Shown here: piece by piece, positions 42,361 to 53,436 of the stretch
How the letters are laid out: every line of letters begins with the position of its first letter
Numbering within the stretch: the stretch's first letter is position 1
Assembly: GCA_949316235.1 (NCBI GenBank)
Contig: OX438744.1
Location: forward strand, 39,043,778-39,107,777
From: Oegoconia quadripuncta
Lineage: Eukaryota; Arthropoda; Insecta; Lepidoptera; Autostichidae
DNA: 64,000 nt
Direction of reading: 5' to 3'
Position numbers and translations under genes: made by a program
The notes under the pieces: generated by a model
Told to the model about the DNA's origin: nothing
Databases searched by the model: none
The model's input: the letters and a program-made list of their open reading frames with translations, nothing else

Positions 42361-44205
42361 CTGGAAAAAGTTGATAATGGTGAATAACAAACAAATTTTT
42401 TTATGAGTAAATAAAATTGGCCAGAGGAGGGAAAGCTTTTTGCAGAACGGTGGTGGAATATACAGAGCGTTTATGAGCTTGGAGCTTCTAGAGCTTGTAT
42501 CAATTTTTGTTCTAACCAACAAGACCAGTTGTTGAGACCAACTATTGCTACTGTCCTTAAAGCTGAAACAGGGACCGAGCAAGCTCAAAGTCTCAAGCGT
42601 CGCAAATATCCGTCGCTCTCTTAAACCACGAAATTGCGGCGCTTGTAGTGGAGATAATTAGAATTTGATTGTCCGATACGAAAAAGTCGTCAAAGATTTG
42701 TTAGACTGGTTCATGCCTCCGGGGACTTAAGTCCTAGCGTCTACCTTGCCCAGCAGGAGAACCTGTGTATTGCTTCAATTGCGCTAGCATACGACTTAAC
42801 TCGGCGTTTTCTTACTCTTCATTTAAGAGTCATAAAATTGTTTACTAATTTAATATAAGTCTAAAATATTATTGAAAATTTTAATAATTAATAGTTAAGT
42901 TTCCAATTAATGATTAAAATGGATAGCTGCTCTAGAAGATCCAAGCTCGTAAAAGCTAACCGAGTAACTCGTAAAGACACAATTTAGAACAAGCAGCATT
43001 GAAGTAGCCTGATTACTAAATCATCTGATTTTTATAAGTTTGAGAAATGGAGGACACCTGGAAACGGGTTCCATTCGCTATCAAAAGACAATGGGGGGAT
43101 ATTATTTCATTTGGACTAAGTACCTATATCATAATCAGTCTTAGGAGCATCACCACGTATCCGGGCAGCGTGGTGTAGAACTTTTCCCCTCTCAAGCGTG
43201 CGTGCGTCTTCAGTCCAATACAGGCGGTCTATCGAAAATTCTTTCTTTGTATTATTCATCAGCACTGGCATTATGTAAGGGTAACTAGGCTACTGGCTAG
43301 GTAAGCGAAACAAGACATGACAAGACTTGTCATGGTATCACCGCAAAAATTAGATATGTAATCACAGATTAAATGGTATTACCGTACGATCTTTGAAAGT
43401 CGTAACTTGCATGACAATATGATGCGTATTTACCCCAGCGGGGCTAGAATGCTCCATAGTCCTCTATAACGACACGGCTGCAAACCTGCTATCATGTTCA
43501 TACTTTAGGCAAGTAAACTTCTGTCATGTCGTGTCTTTGTAAAGACTGCGGGCCATGCTAGCCCTGAAGGTCTCTGAACAAAAGTAAACCCAGAAATGAG
43601 AACATTTCCGTGATTCAGCAGGGCTAGCATGATCCGTAGTCTCTGCAAAGACAAGACATGATAGAAGCTCTGCGTCTTGTTAGTACTGTAGATAGAAGCC
43701 TACTGTCACGTTCATGCTTTAAACTAATAAAAGAGAGGCAGAGCTTCTATCTCTGTGTTTGCAGAAAGGTATGCTAGCCCCGCTAACCCAGGTTCATTGA
43801 AACCAGCTTCGTTCATTTAAAACGAGTTATGTTTGAATGGAAATAATAACACAAAAAGCTAGTGCTGTCTTTTCTTATCTCACATAGTTGGTCAATTACT
43901 TAATATTTAATTAATAAGTTATCTCTCATTTGTTAATAAATATTTTTGAGAAGTCCAAAATAATGAAATTCGTTCTCACGCACTTAATCAACTGCGTTTT
44001 GTAAGAATGGTATAAGATATAAAGTTTAAATAGGGCTAATGTTACTCATCAGTACAATGACACATTTTTGTAATTTCGCATTGTGATGTGGAAAATCCCT
44101 GTCTTTCACTTGCCTCTAAAATCTTCCATAACAATTTCTCATCAAATTGTAAATAGTTGAGATTTGTTTTTTGTGCGCAAATATTAGTAATCTTTCACCA
44201 CACAC
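42361..44205 (-). other. NfI intron (last)
   Basis: It holds the inverted-repeat cluster at 43430-43790 (listed separately). The rest is unassigned. Confidence 0.55.
43430..43790. repeat. cluster of inverted repeats around GCTAGCCC
   Basis: 43511-43567 (CTTCTGTCATGTCGTGTCTT...CATGCTAGCCCTG) pairs with 43619-43670 (CAGGGCTAGCATGATCC...CATGATAGAAG), about 50 bp per arm with several mismatches. A related piece is at 43435-43480 (GCGGGGCTAGAATGC), and another inverted TAGCCCCGC is at 43773. It may be a degraded foldback transposon or a hairpin-RNA source. Confidence 0.65.
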
Positions 44206-44294
44206 CATCGTCTAGGAGCACCACGTGGTCGGGGCCAGCTGGTGCAGTCATTATGTTGAACTCGTCTTCTAAAGTCGGGAATGGAGCGTTCCAT
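44206..44294 (-). CDS. NfI: NfI exon, penultimate
   Basis: Acceptor TTATTCCAG|ATGG (AG at 44296-44295). The codon split AG|A gives R, then WNAPFPTLEDEFNIM and TAPAGPDHVVLLDD. The donor GATG|GTGTGTGG (GT at 44205-44204) is weak. If it is not used, reading on gives GVW and a TGA stop, so a shorter C-terminus is possible. The sequence is acidic and unique. Placement relies on phase continuity with the exons on either side. Confidence 0.65.
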
Positions 44295-44738
44295 CTGGAA
44301 TAATAAACCTCGTGATGATTTATGATTATTAAATATATTGTTACGTTATAGGAGTACTCATGTAGTGGATCTGGTGACTGTGGTGACCGGAGACGCGTTT
44401 ACCCACATGCAATCTCGCCTGATCGAAGTTGAAGTATCATTGATCTGAGGATCTCTAAATTGCAGGATGCGGATAAGCAATTCCGATGACGAACGTAGAA
44501 GTAAAAACTACTCATTTAGGTAGCTGGGTGGACAAAGTATTTCCTCTGCCCCCAAAGCTTTACGTATTTCCGTATTCCACCTTATAAGGTTACTTTACGT
44601 GATCACTATCAGATTATTACTTGCTTGTTTGTCCCAGCTTCACATAACACAATCAACTTCTCCAGGCCTCTTACACTGTGTGTCAAAGTAGAAAATAGAT
44701 TATAATCTTTAATTATTACTTTCTCTAACAATGTTTAC

Positions 44739-44890
44739 CTCGGTGGTGCTCTAGTAGGAGCCCGAGGCGCGTAAAGCCCTAGTCCTCCTGGAGGCGACAC
44801 GTTCCCCCCGCCCGCCATGACCGCACCCCCTCCTGAAGTGGTCACTCCTCCTCCAAGTCCGACGCTACCGAGAGTTCCGTAGCTGAACAC
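44739..44890 (-). CDS. NfI: NfI exon, Gly-rich
   Basis: Acceptor CTATCTAG|GTGTTC (AG at 44892-44891), phase 0 in, and donor CCGAG|GTAAAC (GT at 44738-44737), phase 2 out. It encodes VFSYGTLGSVGLGGGVTTSG, then GNVSPPGGLGLYAPRAPTRA. It is Gly/Pro-rich low complexity, suitable for the disordered transactivation part of nuclear factor I. Identification comes from exon continuity with the clearly NFI-like exons at 48055-48163 and 50154-50272. Confidence 0.7.
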
Positions 44891-45061
44891 CTAGATAGAA
44901 ACAAAACTTAAATGTACTCTACAAAATGGCCATAATAAAAGTGCTACTAGCTGTTCTGTCTGTGACTAAGTATAAAAATAAAATAAATAAAAAAACAAAA
45001 TGTTATACGACAAAACGCTTTCTTTATTGTTAAATTTTTTATTTTAATGACATCGGATATA

Positions 45062-45324
45062 CACCGTGTAACGGTTAAGTGTAGTCATATTTTAAGGGCT
45101 TGTTCTACCCATCAATACGAACAACTTTTACTATGGGGGCAACTTCGAAATCGCGAAAAAAAAATGAGCTGTTCCATAGAAAATTTCAATAACCTCCCGA
45201 TGCAATGTATGAAACAGCTGATTTTTTTTTCGCGATTTCGAAGTTGCCCCCATAGTAAAAGTTGTTCGTATTGATGGGTAGAACAAGCCCTTAAAATATG
45301 ACTACACTTAACCGTTACACCCTG
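45062..45324. mobile_element. 263-bp palindromic MITE (copy 1)
   Basis: The arms of about 112 bp (CACCGTGTAACGGTTAAGTG... and ...CACTTAACCGTTACACCCTG) are inverted with only a few mismatches around a 39-bp loop. TA flanks both ends. It reads the same as 63271-63534 except for one T in a homopolymer (9 against 10). No transposase. Confidence 0.93.
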
Positions 45325-45484
45325 TATTTAAATTTTGAATTATTGTGACATTCGACTAAATTAACTGACATTTTATTATTATCACAAATAACCTAGCATT
45401 ATTATTTATGGATTATTATTATAATTTTTTATTTGATTGTAATTGTTTAGGTATTTAAATGTATTATTTTATTATGAATTCCAT

Positions 45485-45595
45485 TCTGCATGCCAGTTCC
45501 TGGTAAAATGTGTGATACTTTATTTTATAATTAACAACCCTGTGTACCACATTTTCAGCAAATAAAGATTATTCTATCCTATTCTAAAATAAAAT
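45485..45595 (+). repeat. retroelement 3' end with short TTCTA tail
   Basis: It has CATGCCAGTTCCTGG, GTGTACCACATTTTCAGC and AAATAAAGATTATTC, then TATCCTATTCTA. It corresponds in reverse complement to 3114-3215, whose tail has expanded into the pentanucleotide array. Confidence 0.5.
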
Positions 45596-46877
45596 CGTCG
45601 CGGACAAAACTCTGGCAACTTTGTCAAGTTGATTTTCTTTTTGATCCTATCTCTCAAAACGACACGCTTCCAGAGCTGTAAAAATTAATAATAATAATTG
45701 ATCTTATCTGTGGGAGGTCGATGTCACGGGTCGTCACTTTCCATCAACTATTGAATCATTTTTCATAATAAGCATGACATTAAAAGCGTGGTGGGGGCGG
45801 TAATGTGTCTCCGTAGGTTTTGTATACTCTTTGGTAATGTGGTGCGTCCTTGCAGCCTGTTGTTGTCAGAACTCTTTTGTATATAAACTAACAATCTTTT
45901 TGTATCGATAAAGAAGAATTATGCAGTTGTCAAATGGTTTCCTAGTTACTGCTTGCTTTTGGACTGTCAAGTGTGTCAAGTGTGAAAAACTTTTATAAAA
46001 TAGTTTAAACAATTATTAAATATTTTATACCTAAAATCTACCTATTAAAAAGTATACATGTGTGTTGTGAACGTGCACCTTATAAAAGTATATTAATCCT
46101 GTGTTGTGATCTTTATTGGACTCCGTATTCCACTGGTAACTACATCTGCTTTTAATAACTCTAATAGCAGCGGGTGGGTGGTTTACAGGATAATGTAATG
46201 ATTTTCTCTATGAATGCTAGAACGCCCCTTCCATTTTTTAGTTATTCATTTCGTCGTTTCATTTTGTAATTCTTTTGTCTCACTGTTACTTCAGCTGGGG
46301 TAAGGATATAGTAGTATACATAGACACAGTGCCCTGCATGTCCAATACAAGAACCCGTTTAGGGAGACATTGGGTCTGTCTTGGTTCAGTCAGGTGTAAG
46401 TTAAGCGCATCGACGGCTTCCATGTCAGGCGTCGTTAAAAAGTGGTGTGTCAGCAGAACTAAGTGAGTACCAATGCTACCGACAACTTGAGGGCATAAAC
46501 TGACAGATGGGACATTGCATTCGTTAACACATATCTTTACCGAGTCATATTCGATATTAAACAGTGAATGCAGTGTAAATATTTCTTTCGTAATTTCGAA
46601 ATGAAATGAAATGTTTATTTGTGCATAGAACCAGGTTAAAAAAAAGATATACATAATTTTGGGATGATCTCTGGATCTGGCCTCTTCAGGCTTATACACT
46701 ACACACTATAACTACAATAAAAATAAATCTATGAAAAGGGCTTTTAGATGCGCTGTCAATAATTGATGATGCCCAAATGTTGCTTATTAAAAATAAAGGT
46801 TTTGAGTATGAGTATAATTTAACAGTAACAATAATAATTTCCAATTGACTCATAATATAGCAATAACTGATTATAGA

Positions 46878-47348
46878 GATGTCATTAAAACTAAATGTCA
46901 TAACAACTAAATGTCATAAAAACTAAATGTCATTAAAACTAAATGTTATAACAACTAAATGTCATAACAACTAAATGTCATAAAAACTAAATGTTATAAA
47001 AACTAAATGTCATAAAAACTAAATGTCATAACAACTAAATGTCATAAAAACTAAATGTCATAACAACTAAATGTCATAAAAACTAAATGTCATAACAACT
47101 AAATGTCATAAAAACTAAATGTCATAACAACTAAATGTCATAAAAACTAAATGTCATAAAAACTAAATGTCATAAAAACTAAATGTCATAAAAACTAAAT
47201 GTCATAAAAACTAAATGTCATAACAACTAAATGTCATAAAAACTAAATGTCATAAAAACTAAATGTCATTAAAACTAAATGTCATAAAAACTAAATGCCA
47301 TAACAACTAAATGTCATAAAAACTAAATGCCATAAAAACTAAATGTCT
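46878..47348. repeat. 16-bp minisatellite, about 29 copies, inside NfI intron
   Basis: The unit is AACTAAATGTCATAAA with an A/C alternation near its end (ATAAA or ATAAC) and occasional TTAA or GCC variants. The array ends 73 bp from the donor of the NfI exon at 47421. An isolated AACTAAATGTCAT unit also occurs at 55774-55786 in an upstream NfI intron. Confidence 0.95.
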
Positions 47349-47420
47349 TCGAGAGTTTGTGCTGTGCTATTTTGTTTACGGACTGCTTAAAATGGAGTTT
47401 ATGAGTACAGTTGCAGTTAC

Positions 47421-47575
47421 CTGCTGCGGCTGCGTATGGAAGTGGTTGAAGTGCGAGATGGGGGGGTGGCAGTCGGCGCGGTAGGCGTGCGGCGAGCGGC
47501 GGCGCGGCGAGCCGGGCGGGGAGCGCACCTCGGGCGACACGGGCGACGGCGCGCCCCCGCCCACCAGCTCGCTCG
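47421..47575 (-). CDS. NfI: NfI exon, Ser-Pro-rich
   Basis: Acceptor TTAATTCCAG|CGAG (AG at 47577-47576), donor CAGCAG|GTAACTG (GT at 47420-47419), phase 0 out. It encodes SELVGGGAPSPVSPEVRSPP, then GSPRRRSPHAYRADC and HPPISHFNHFHTQPQQ. SP-repeats like SPVSPEV are comparable to the SPTSPSY-type motif known in the C-terminal domain of vertebrate nuclear factor I. The exon is strongly GC-rich, unlike its introns. Confidence 0.75.
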
Positions 47576-48054
47576 CTGGAATTAAATAGGAATCTATTTT
47601 AACAATAACATTGCTCTCGTTCGAGTAGACGTTGGCTTCTCCTAGAAATTGACGACCGCCGGAGCTTTAGGCCCAATCCACCGAAGAACATATTGAACAT
47701 TTGTCTCCGCTACGTGACTTCAATCACGAGAAGATGGTGCCGATAGTGAAACCTTAACCAATTTGTCAGAACTAGTGCTAATATTAATTTGTCTTACGTT
47801 TACGTGCTTCAGCCTTTATTGAACAGGCCATTATGCACCAGATGATAAGACTCTTTGAAGAGACCAGCATCTAGCCAGCAAGTCAAATTACGAACTTGAG
47901 TGGCATTTCAGAACCACAGTTCTCAACTGGCTCTCACCCTCCACGTCAGCTCACAACAATGCTTTGGGTGTTGGCGACAGACAGCTAAGCCATGGCAATC
48001 GTCAAAATTAGGATCCCCAGTACAGAACCCGCTAATCCAGCTCATTAACAGTAC
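47576..48054 (-). other. NfI intron
   Basis: Unique-looking intron of 479 bp; I see no repeat or other feature. Confidence 0.6.
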
Positions 48055-48163
48055 CTGTTGACCGTATAATAGCGACTGGTCTCGCCATGGGGGGTAGCGG
48101 GGGTGGCGGCAACATCGAGCTGCTGAAATATGCTGGCTTCGGACTTCTGGATAAGCTGTGGAC
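48055..48163 (-). CDS. NfI: NfI exon with the PPMARPV block
   Basis: Acceptor TTTTTCTAG|GTCCAC (AG at 48165-48164), donor CAACAG|GTACTG (GT at 48054-48053), phase 1 out. It encodes VHSLSRSPKPAYFSSSMLPP, then PPLPPMARPVAIIRST. The run LPPPPLPPMARPV is a conserved block of nuclear factor I proteins (vertebrate NFIs have a closely similar PPPPMARPV stretch; from memory). With exon 50154-50272 it is the main evidence for the gene's identity. NFI binds palindromic TTGGC(N5)GCCAA sites as a dimer; this part lies in the activation region. Confidence 0.87.
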
Positions 48164-50153
48164 CTAGAAAAATCAAATAAGTGTCTAAGAAGAAGGTATT
48201 TTTATTTTTCATAATGATTAATGCAATATTTTCAAAGGAAATCGTTTGGCTTGGTATGAATATAAAAAAGACGGATGAAACGCATGATAGAAAGTGATAA
48301 ATATGAATATCGATGGATAGAATGAAGACCATGGGAAAGATGTATGGATTGTGTGATCCCTGATATGAACGAAAAGGGCGTGAATGATGAGGTAACGGTT
48401 GACAAAGAACAATGGGAAGAAAAAGGCGCACTACAAATAAACTGGAATCACGACAAGAAGATGATGATGACGTATTCAAAGTTCTGTTAAGTACAAGATA
48501 TACCAATAAAAGAATTAAAGACTCATTTTCTGCATAGACCATTAAAAAGACTGCGCAGCTTTAGTCGAGGAGGAGCAATGGATGACGCTATGTCAGGTTT
48601 GAAGGGCCAGGTACCAGAACTAAAAAATCTAAAATTTTTTACTACTTGTTGTAGTTAACTGTCATATATCTGAGTAAGTAGATTAATTTTCATTACAAGC
48701 TAAATCAATAAGAACGTTTTTTTTTTAATGAAAACAGGTTTCGCGTTTGACTACAATCTCACCTAATGGAAAGTGACGATGTAGCCGAAGATGTATCACG
48801 CGCACCCAGTAAATGCCTAAACGTAAGTGGCATAAAGATTTTTATCAACTCTTACCTTTAACACATAATAAATACGGTTGAATTTAGATTGCAAGAAAAA
48901 TCGATCTACATACTGTTATTTATCTAAGCTGTTAGTTATCTTTTCTAAGCTGCGCTAGCTGACTAAAGACAACACAACAAACTTCATACTGTTTTCAATA
49001 GATTTTTTATTAATTATGTTAGGTAGATTAATTAAAAATACATGCTTAACTTCAAGCATATAAAACTTGTTTTGAAAATAGCTAGAGACCTTTTGTTTTA
49101 TGTCATCAAAAACTCAGTCATATATCATAGCTCCACTGGTAGAGTCTGTTTAGCATTCCACACATGCACTACTTCGCAGTATCGCTTTAATGTATGATGT
49201 ATATCATATATATATAACTAACTAACGCATATATATATATATATATATATAAAAGTGATGTGATACACCTGTCCGAACATCACTATATTTTTGGTGAACC
49301 TACTGACCTCTAAAGGTAATTACTACCTAGTCTGTATAAAATGATGCATGGAACTGTATAAAATGACGATGTACGCGTAGCTGTTTATTATTGAAATAAA
49401 TTATTATTATTATTAAATGACATCACAAAAAAAATCGAAAAAGGTCATGCAGTTCTGTGGCTCAAACATAGACTTATTTATTGGCATAGACTTATATGAC
49501 CGGGTCATTGAAACAATTGAAATGGCACTACTTCATTGGTGTCAAAACGGGAGTTTGGAACCAATGGGAACTCAGTCACATACCAACTTCGTTCGCGTAC
49601 AGTCGTATCAAATGCTGCTTTACGTTGTAAAAACCACACACACCATGCATCACTTACCACAGAAAAGTGACCAAAAAACATAAATAAATAATAAATAAAT
49701 AAATATCTTTGGACATAGAACTTGGAGTAAGCAACTATAGGCTTGTGTTGTAGATACCAGATAGTTGATATACTACATAAATACATTTTTTTTTTAATAA
49801 ATACTTATTATAGTTATGAATGTTTTAATTTATAATAAGCATTTATAGTATTTACAAAAAAAAAGTCTTTATGTAGTATAACAACCATCTGGCATCCACA
49901 ACACAAGCGTATAGTTGCTTACTGTGGAACTAGATGGTGCTGTGTGTATGTCTAAGGATAATATTATTGTTATTATAAATCCATGGGTTCAATGAATATC
50001 TTACTGAGATGAGCTCTCAAGAAGTCTTTGCATACCATATTTTTACACTGTCTTCATATTAAAAGGGCAACTATAGGCAGATAGCATTGGTCGAGACCAC
50101 TGTTCGCAGATTGGCTAACAGAACCTACTTATGACGTAATTGGCATAACGAAC
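48164..50153 (-). other. NfI intron
   Basis: It includes an (AT)n run at 49229-49251, a partial SINE-A pair at 49683-49975 and AT-rich sequence. The minus-strand open frame 48542-48045 is mainly intron read through the exon at 48055-48163 in a different frame; it is not a gene. Confidence 0.6.
49683..49975. repeat. two SINE-A 3' halves, head to head
   Basis: 49683-49808 is a minus-strand SINE-A tail and 49809-49975 a plus-strand one. Both lack tRNA heads and meet at the equivalent internal position, forming an imperfect inverted repeat (AATACTTATTATA against TATAATAAGCATT). Confidence 0.75.
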
Positions 50154-50272
50154 CTGTAACTGCTGGACATCGGTGGGGGGCTCTTGACATACGAACGTGA
50201 CGAAATCTCCGAGTGAATCCTGCGGCGCGCCATCGTATTTACTGGAGTGTTGTCCCGACAGGGCTTCTGATG
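50154..50272 (-). CDS. NfI: NfI exon with the DSLGDFVTFVCQE block
   Basis: Acceptor ATTTCCAG|CATCAG (AG at 50274-50273), donor TTACAG|GTTCGT (GT at 50153-50152), phase 0 out. It encodes SEALSGQHSSKYDGAPQDSL, then GDFVTFVCQEPPTDVQQLQ. DSL-DFV-FVC matches the DSLKEFVQFVC-type block of nuclear factor I, which in vertebrate NFIs comes just before the PPMARPV block, as here. This order and similarity make NfI the clear choice. Confidence 0.9.
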
Positions 50273-50427
50273 CTGGAAATAGATTCAAGGATGTCAATAA
50301 ACACTGTCTCATATCTTCCTTGGTTATACCACCCTGGTATTAGCGGTAATTAATCAGTGAAGCAGAGATATATATATATATATTAGTCCCAATCATGTGT
50401 GAGTGTGTAGGTATAGGTACATAATAA

Positions 50428-50677
50428 TATATCCTTGGACATATACAGACAGCGCCATCTAGTTCCACACTAAGCAATTAGGCTTGTGTTATGGATACCA
50501 GATAGTTGATACACTACACAAATACATTTTTTTTTCGTAAATTAACACATATATAAATGAAAAACATCCATAACTCGGGTACACATGTCCGTGTTCATCA
50601 TACAAACATATGCCCCTAGCGGGATTCGAACCCGCGACCTTTTGGTATATTCTAACCACTACATCAAACAGGTTGTC
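50428..50677 (-). mobile_element. SINE-A, near full-length
   Basis: On the minus strand: CAACCTGTTTGATGTAGTGG (A box), GCGGGTTCGAATCCCGCTAG (B box), a GTGTACCCGAGTTATGG block and the tail TAGATGGCGCTGTC. Confidence 0.85.
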
Positions 50678-50870
50678 AATCTATGGTCTAAAGTCAATAG
50701 TACTCCAAAAAGAAAATTATTTGTCAATCAACAGAAAGCCCCCTTCTTAGTCGGCATATTGTGAGGGAAGCACGAAACCCGACACGCACTTGACCGATTT
50801 TTTCCATTTTTAATCGGTTATACAGTTGTTGCTGATTTGTGATCATCCAGTTTTCTGGGCATGAAAACAT

Positions 50871-51190
50871 TTTTTTTTTAATGCACGACGAGTTCGTACT
50901 TGACCTCAATCACACCTGATGTTAAGTGAAGATGAGGTCGAAGGTGGAAGCGTACTGACCCGGAAACCCCAACACATTTGGGGGACTGGCTATCTTATCT
51001 CTGACAACCGGAACACAACAATGCTATTAACATGGCTGCCTGGCGGCAGATTTAGATAAGATGATGGTAGCTAGCCAGGCGGACATTTTAAATGCCCTAC
51101 GACCAACCAAACCGAGTACTTGTACCCCGCTGGGGATCGAACCCGCGACCTCCGAATCGTAAACCCAATGTTGTTTACATTGAGCCACGG
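50871..51190 (-). mobile_element. SINE-C, full-length
   Basis: Read on the minus strand from CCGTGGCTCAATGTAAACAA and B box GGTTCGATCCCCAGC, through GGGCATTTAAAATGTCCGCC, to the AGGTGTGATTGAGGTCAAGT tail and an A-run. It lies within the NfI intron in the gene's own orientation. Confidence 0.87.
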
Positions 51191-51314
51191 AATGAGCAGG
51201 CAACCATTGTGGCTTGTTAAACACTCTCCTCCCTTAGAGAACCAGCTTAGACACGTTTTTGTAAGTCGGTTTAAGGTTAGATTATAAAGGTATGGGAAAC
51301 GAACTAAACCTCAC

Positions 51315-51419
51315 CAGTGGGATGCGTGTCGGCCGGTGGTGGAGCGTGCTGGTAGAATATGGTGTTGGAGGGGACGAGCGGCGCCTGCGCACTCAGCCCC
51401 GCTGAACTGTGCGGGATAC
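51315..51419 (-). CDS. NfI: NfI exon
   Basis: Acceptor TTTTTTACAG|GTATCC (AG at 51421-51420), donor CCCACTG|GTGAGG (GT at 51314-51313), phase 1 out. It encodes IPHSSAGLSAQAPLVPSNTI, then FYQHAPPPADTHPT. It precedes the DSLGDFV exon, corresponding to the NFI region with a short hydrophobic I-x-Y/F stretch before that block. It fits the gene in phase on both sides. Confidence 0.75.
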
Positions 51420-51482
51420 CTGTAAAAAACAATGGAATGGCCTTGTATTATTGTTTATTATTAGATTTTGTTGGATTTTGAC

Positions 51483-51750
51483 TGCCTTCGTGCCTCAAAA
51501 TAAACATAGGGTTTACGATCTGGAGGTCACGGGTTCGATCCCCTGCGGGGTACATGTTTAGTCCTTGGTTTGGTTGGTGGTAAGGCATTTTAAATGTCCG
51601 CCTGGCTAGCTACTACCATCTTATCTAAAACAGCAATGTTAATAGCATTGTTTGTGTTCCAGTTTCCAGAGATAAGATAGCCAGTTTCCCAAATAAGGTT
51701 GAGTTTCCCAGTCAGTACGCTTCCACCTTCAGCCTCATCTTTACTAGTTA
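51483..51750 (+). mobile_element. SINE-C, internally deleted
   Basis: CTTCGTGCCTCAAAATAAAC, B box GGTTCGATCCCCTGCGGGG, GCATTTTAAATGTCCGCCTG and a shortened tail ending CAGCCTCATCTTTACT. Confidence 0.75.
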
Positions 51751-52284
51751 CAAAGCAAACAAACTGAACAAATTGTCAGCCAGATGAACTGAAAACCAGA
51801 CGACATTTGGATTGAATCCTCAACGTACTTATAGTATATCGAAAAGCCATATAATCAAACTTGCTATGGCCACAAAGGTATTTGCACTTTTCGCGACAAA
51901 CCTTTGAAGCATAGAGTCAACAACCTACATCACAAACAATAGTGATTAAACCGAATTGAAATTCACCACACATCGCCCATACACGGCCACCAAATCACGC
52001 ACGTGTTAGCTGCCTCTAAATATAGCGCAATGTATAATTAGCTGCGGTGATTCAAACGTTTGAAAATGATTATGCTCTAATGAGTTAGTTCAGCGTGGTA
52101 GGTGGTTGGTATAATACAAGGATAAAAATAGATTCAACCTTATTTTATTTCAATACAATTGGTCAACACATGGGTGTAGCGAGATGAGAGTCGGTTGAGA
52201 GAAAGTGCACGTGGTAGATGCGAATGTTAAGATGTGTGGAGTGACAAGAATGGATGAAACAAGGAAAGCGTACGTCAGAGGAAA

Positions 52285-52440
52285 ATCAAAATCAAAATCA
52301 AAAATGTTTTATTTCGTAAGTTATAAGAATAACATTTGAAATCGTCATGACATACAGTTATCGCTCATTCACTAGGCAGTCTCCCCAGAGAAGAACGAGC
52401 AAGAAACTCCGGGGTTGCTCTTTTTAAATAAGTTGAGGGG
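52285..52440 (-). mobile_element. LINE 3' end
   Basis: The (AAAATC)n tail, TGTTTTATTTCGTAAG and GAGAAGAACGAGCAAGAAAC match the jockey-like family's last 150 bp. Confidence 0.65.
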
Positions 52441-53436
52441 TGTACATATGTTTACTTTTCACCACTAAGCATCTCGGGTTCCATGATCATAATCAAATGT
52501 GAATACGTTGTCAATTCGCCTAGAGTAGCTTGCAATAATGTCGCCATTGTCCGAGCAATCCTTTACCACGCGTCTGGCACTGTCCCGGTCGCTAGCAATG
52601 CCCACCCGCCTATTCCACGACATTATTCACGACACGATATTATTATAAATAAAATTCTAATTTATGTACTACCAACTTTAAGAAACTAGAGTAATAACTA
52701 CTTATACAAACTAATACAAAGGGCCTGTGTCACCACATCACTTAATTTAGAAGATGGCACAGGTTCGGCCCGTGTGGTAGAGTGCTCAAAAAGCTGGGTG
52801 CATTACCTCGCATGGATGGCCTGAATCTACGAGCAAGATAAGTGCCAGCTCTTGGGTCGCCTGAGACGTCAACCAGTGTGGTCGCCAGCTCATCGTAAAA
52901 TGATAGAGATCCGGGGCCCCAAGGACTTAAAGGGAATAAAATTATATTGGGGCCCGATGTCTCTATATTTTGTTATCTTGACCTTTTCGGTCACTTACGT
53001 ATCATCGAGGTGTGATAATAAGTTGGTGGCCATGTGGTATTAGAGATGGTGGTTACGTCGAGGACAAGGGGTTCCGGAAATAAGCCCTTTAATAATGAAC
53101 AAGCGTATATAATACATCGGTATCGGCGCTGACTAAGCGATATGCGTTTATGTTGCAGTAAAGTAACGCTACGGTTAAACACCGAAATAAGGCGAGGTTA
53201 TCAATATACTATAGAGGACTGAAGGTGAGACGAGGCCAAGATGTCCACAGAGATCGCATCCCATACATTATAATTATATTATATATACGTATTTTGTCAA
53301 TTACGATCGTTGTGGAGATCTTTGGAGGAGGCCTTTGTCTTTGTGGACGTCTTTCGGCTGATATGATATGAATCATACTTCGGGAGAGACCTACACAGTG
53401 GACATAAATAAGCTATTGATGCTATTCGTTACTTAC

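Larger units (their letters stand above)
44891..47420 (-). other. NfI intron with MITE, retroelement end and minisatellite
   Basis: It holds the palindromic MITE (45062-45324), a retroelement 3' end (45485-45595) and the 16-bp minisatellite (46878-47348). The remaining 45600-46870 is AT-rich; its open frames look incidental. Confidence 0.6.
50273..51314 (-). other. NfI intron with SINE-A and SINE-C
   Basis: The intron holds SINE-A at 50428-50677 and SINE-C at 50871-51190; the remainder is unassigned. Confidence 0.6.
51420..53436 (-). other. NfI intron
   Basis: It holds a SINE-C relic (51483-51750, +), a LINE 3' end (52285-52440, -) and unassigned sequence at 52441-53436, including a GC-richer part near 52735-53060 with no exon-like frame. 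Confidence 0.6.

Noticed and set aside
45047..45274. Plus-strand open frame of 75 codons, nearly repeated at 63157-63465
   Set aside because: Both lie inside the palindromic MITE; the shared peptide reflects element identity.
46286..46699. Minus-strand open frame of 137 codons
   Set aside because: It lies inside an NfI intron; no recognisable domain and no exon-like boundaries in phase with NfI.
46878..47348. CRISPR-like short repeats
   Set aside because: 16-bp head-to-tail units without spacers; an intronic minisatellite.
48045..48542. Minus-strand open frame of 165 codons
   Set aside because: Mostly intron. It overlaps the real NfI exon in another frame and lacks family similarity.
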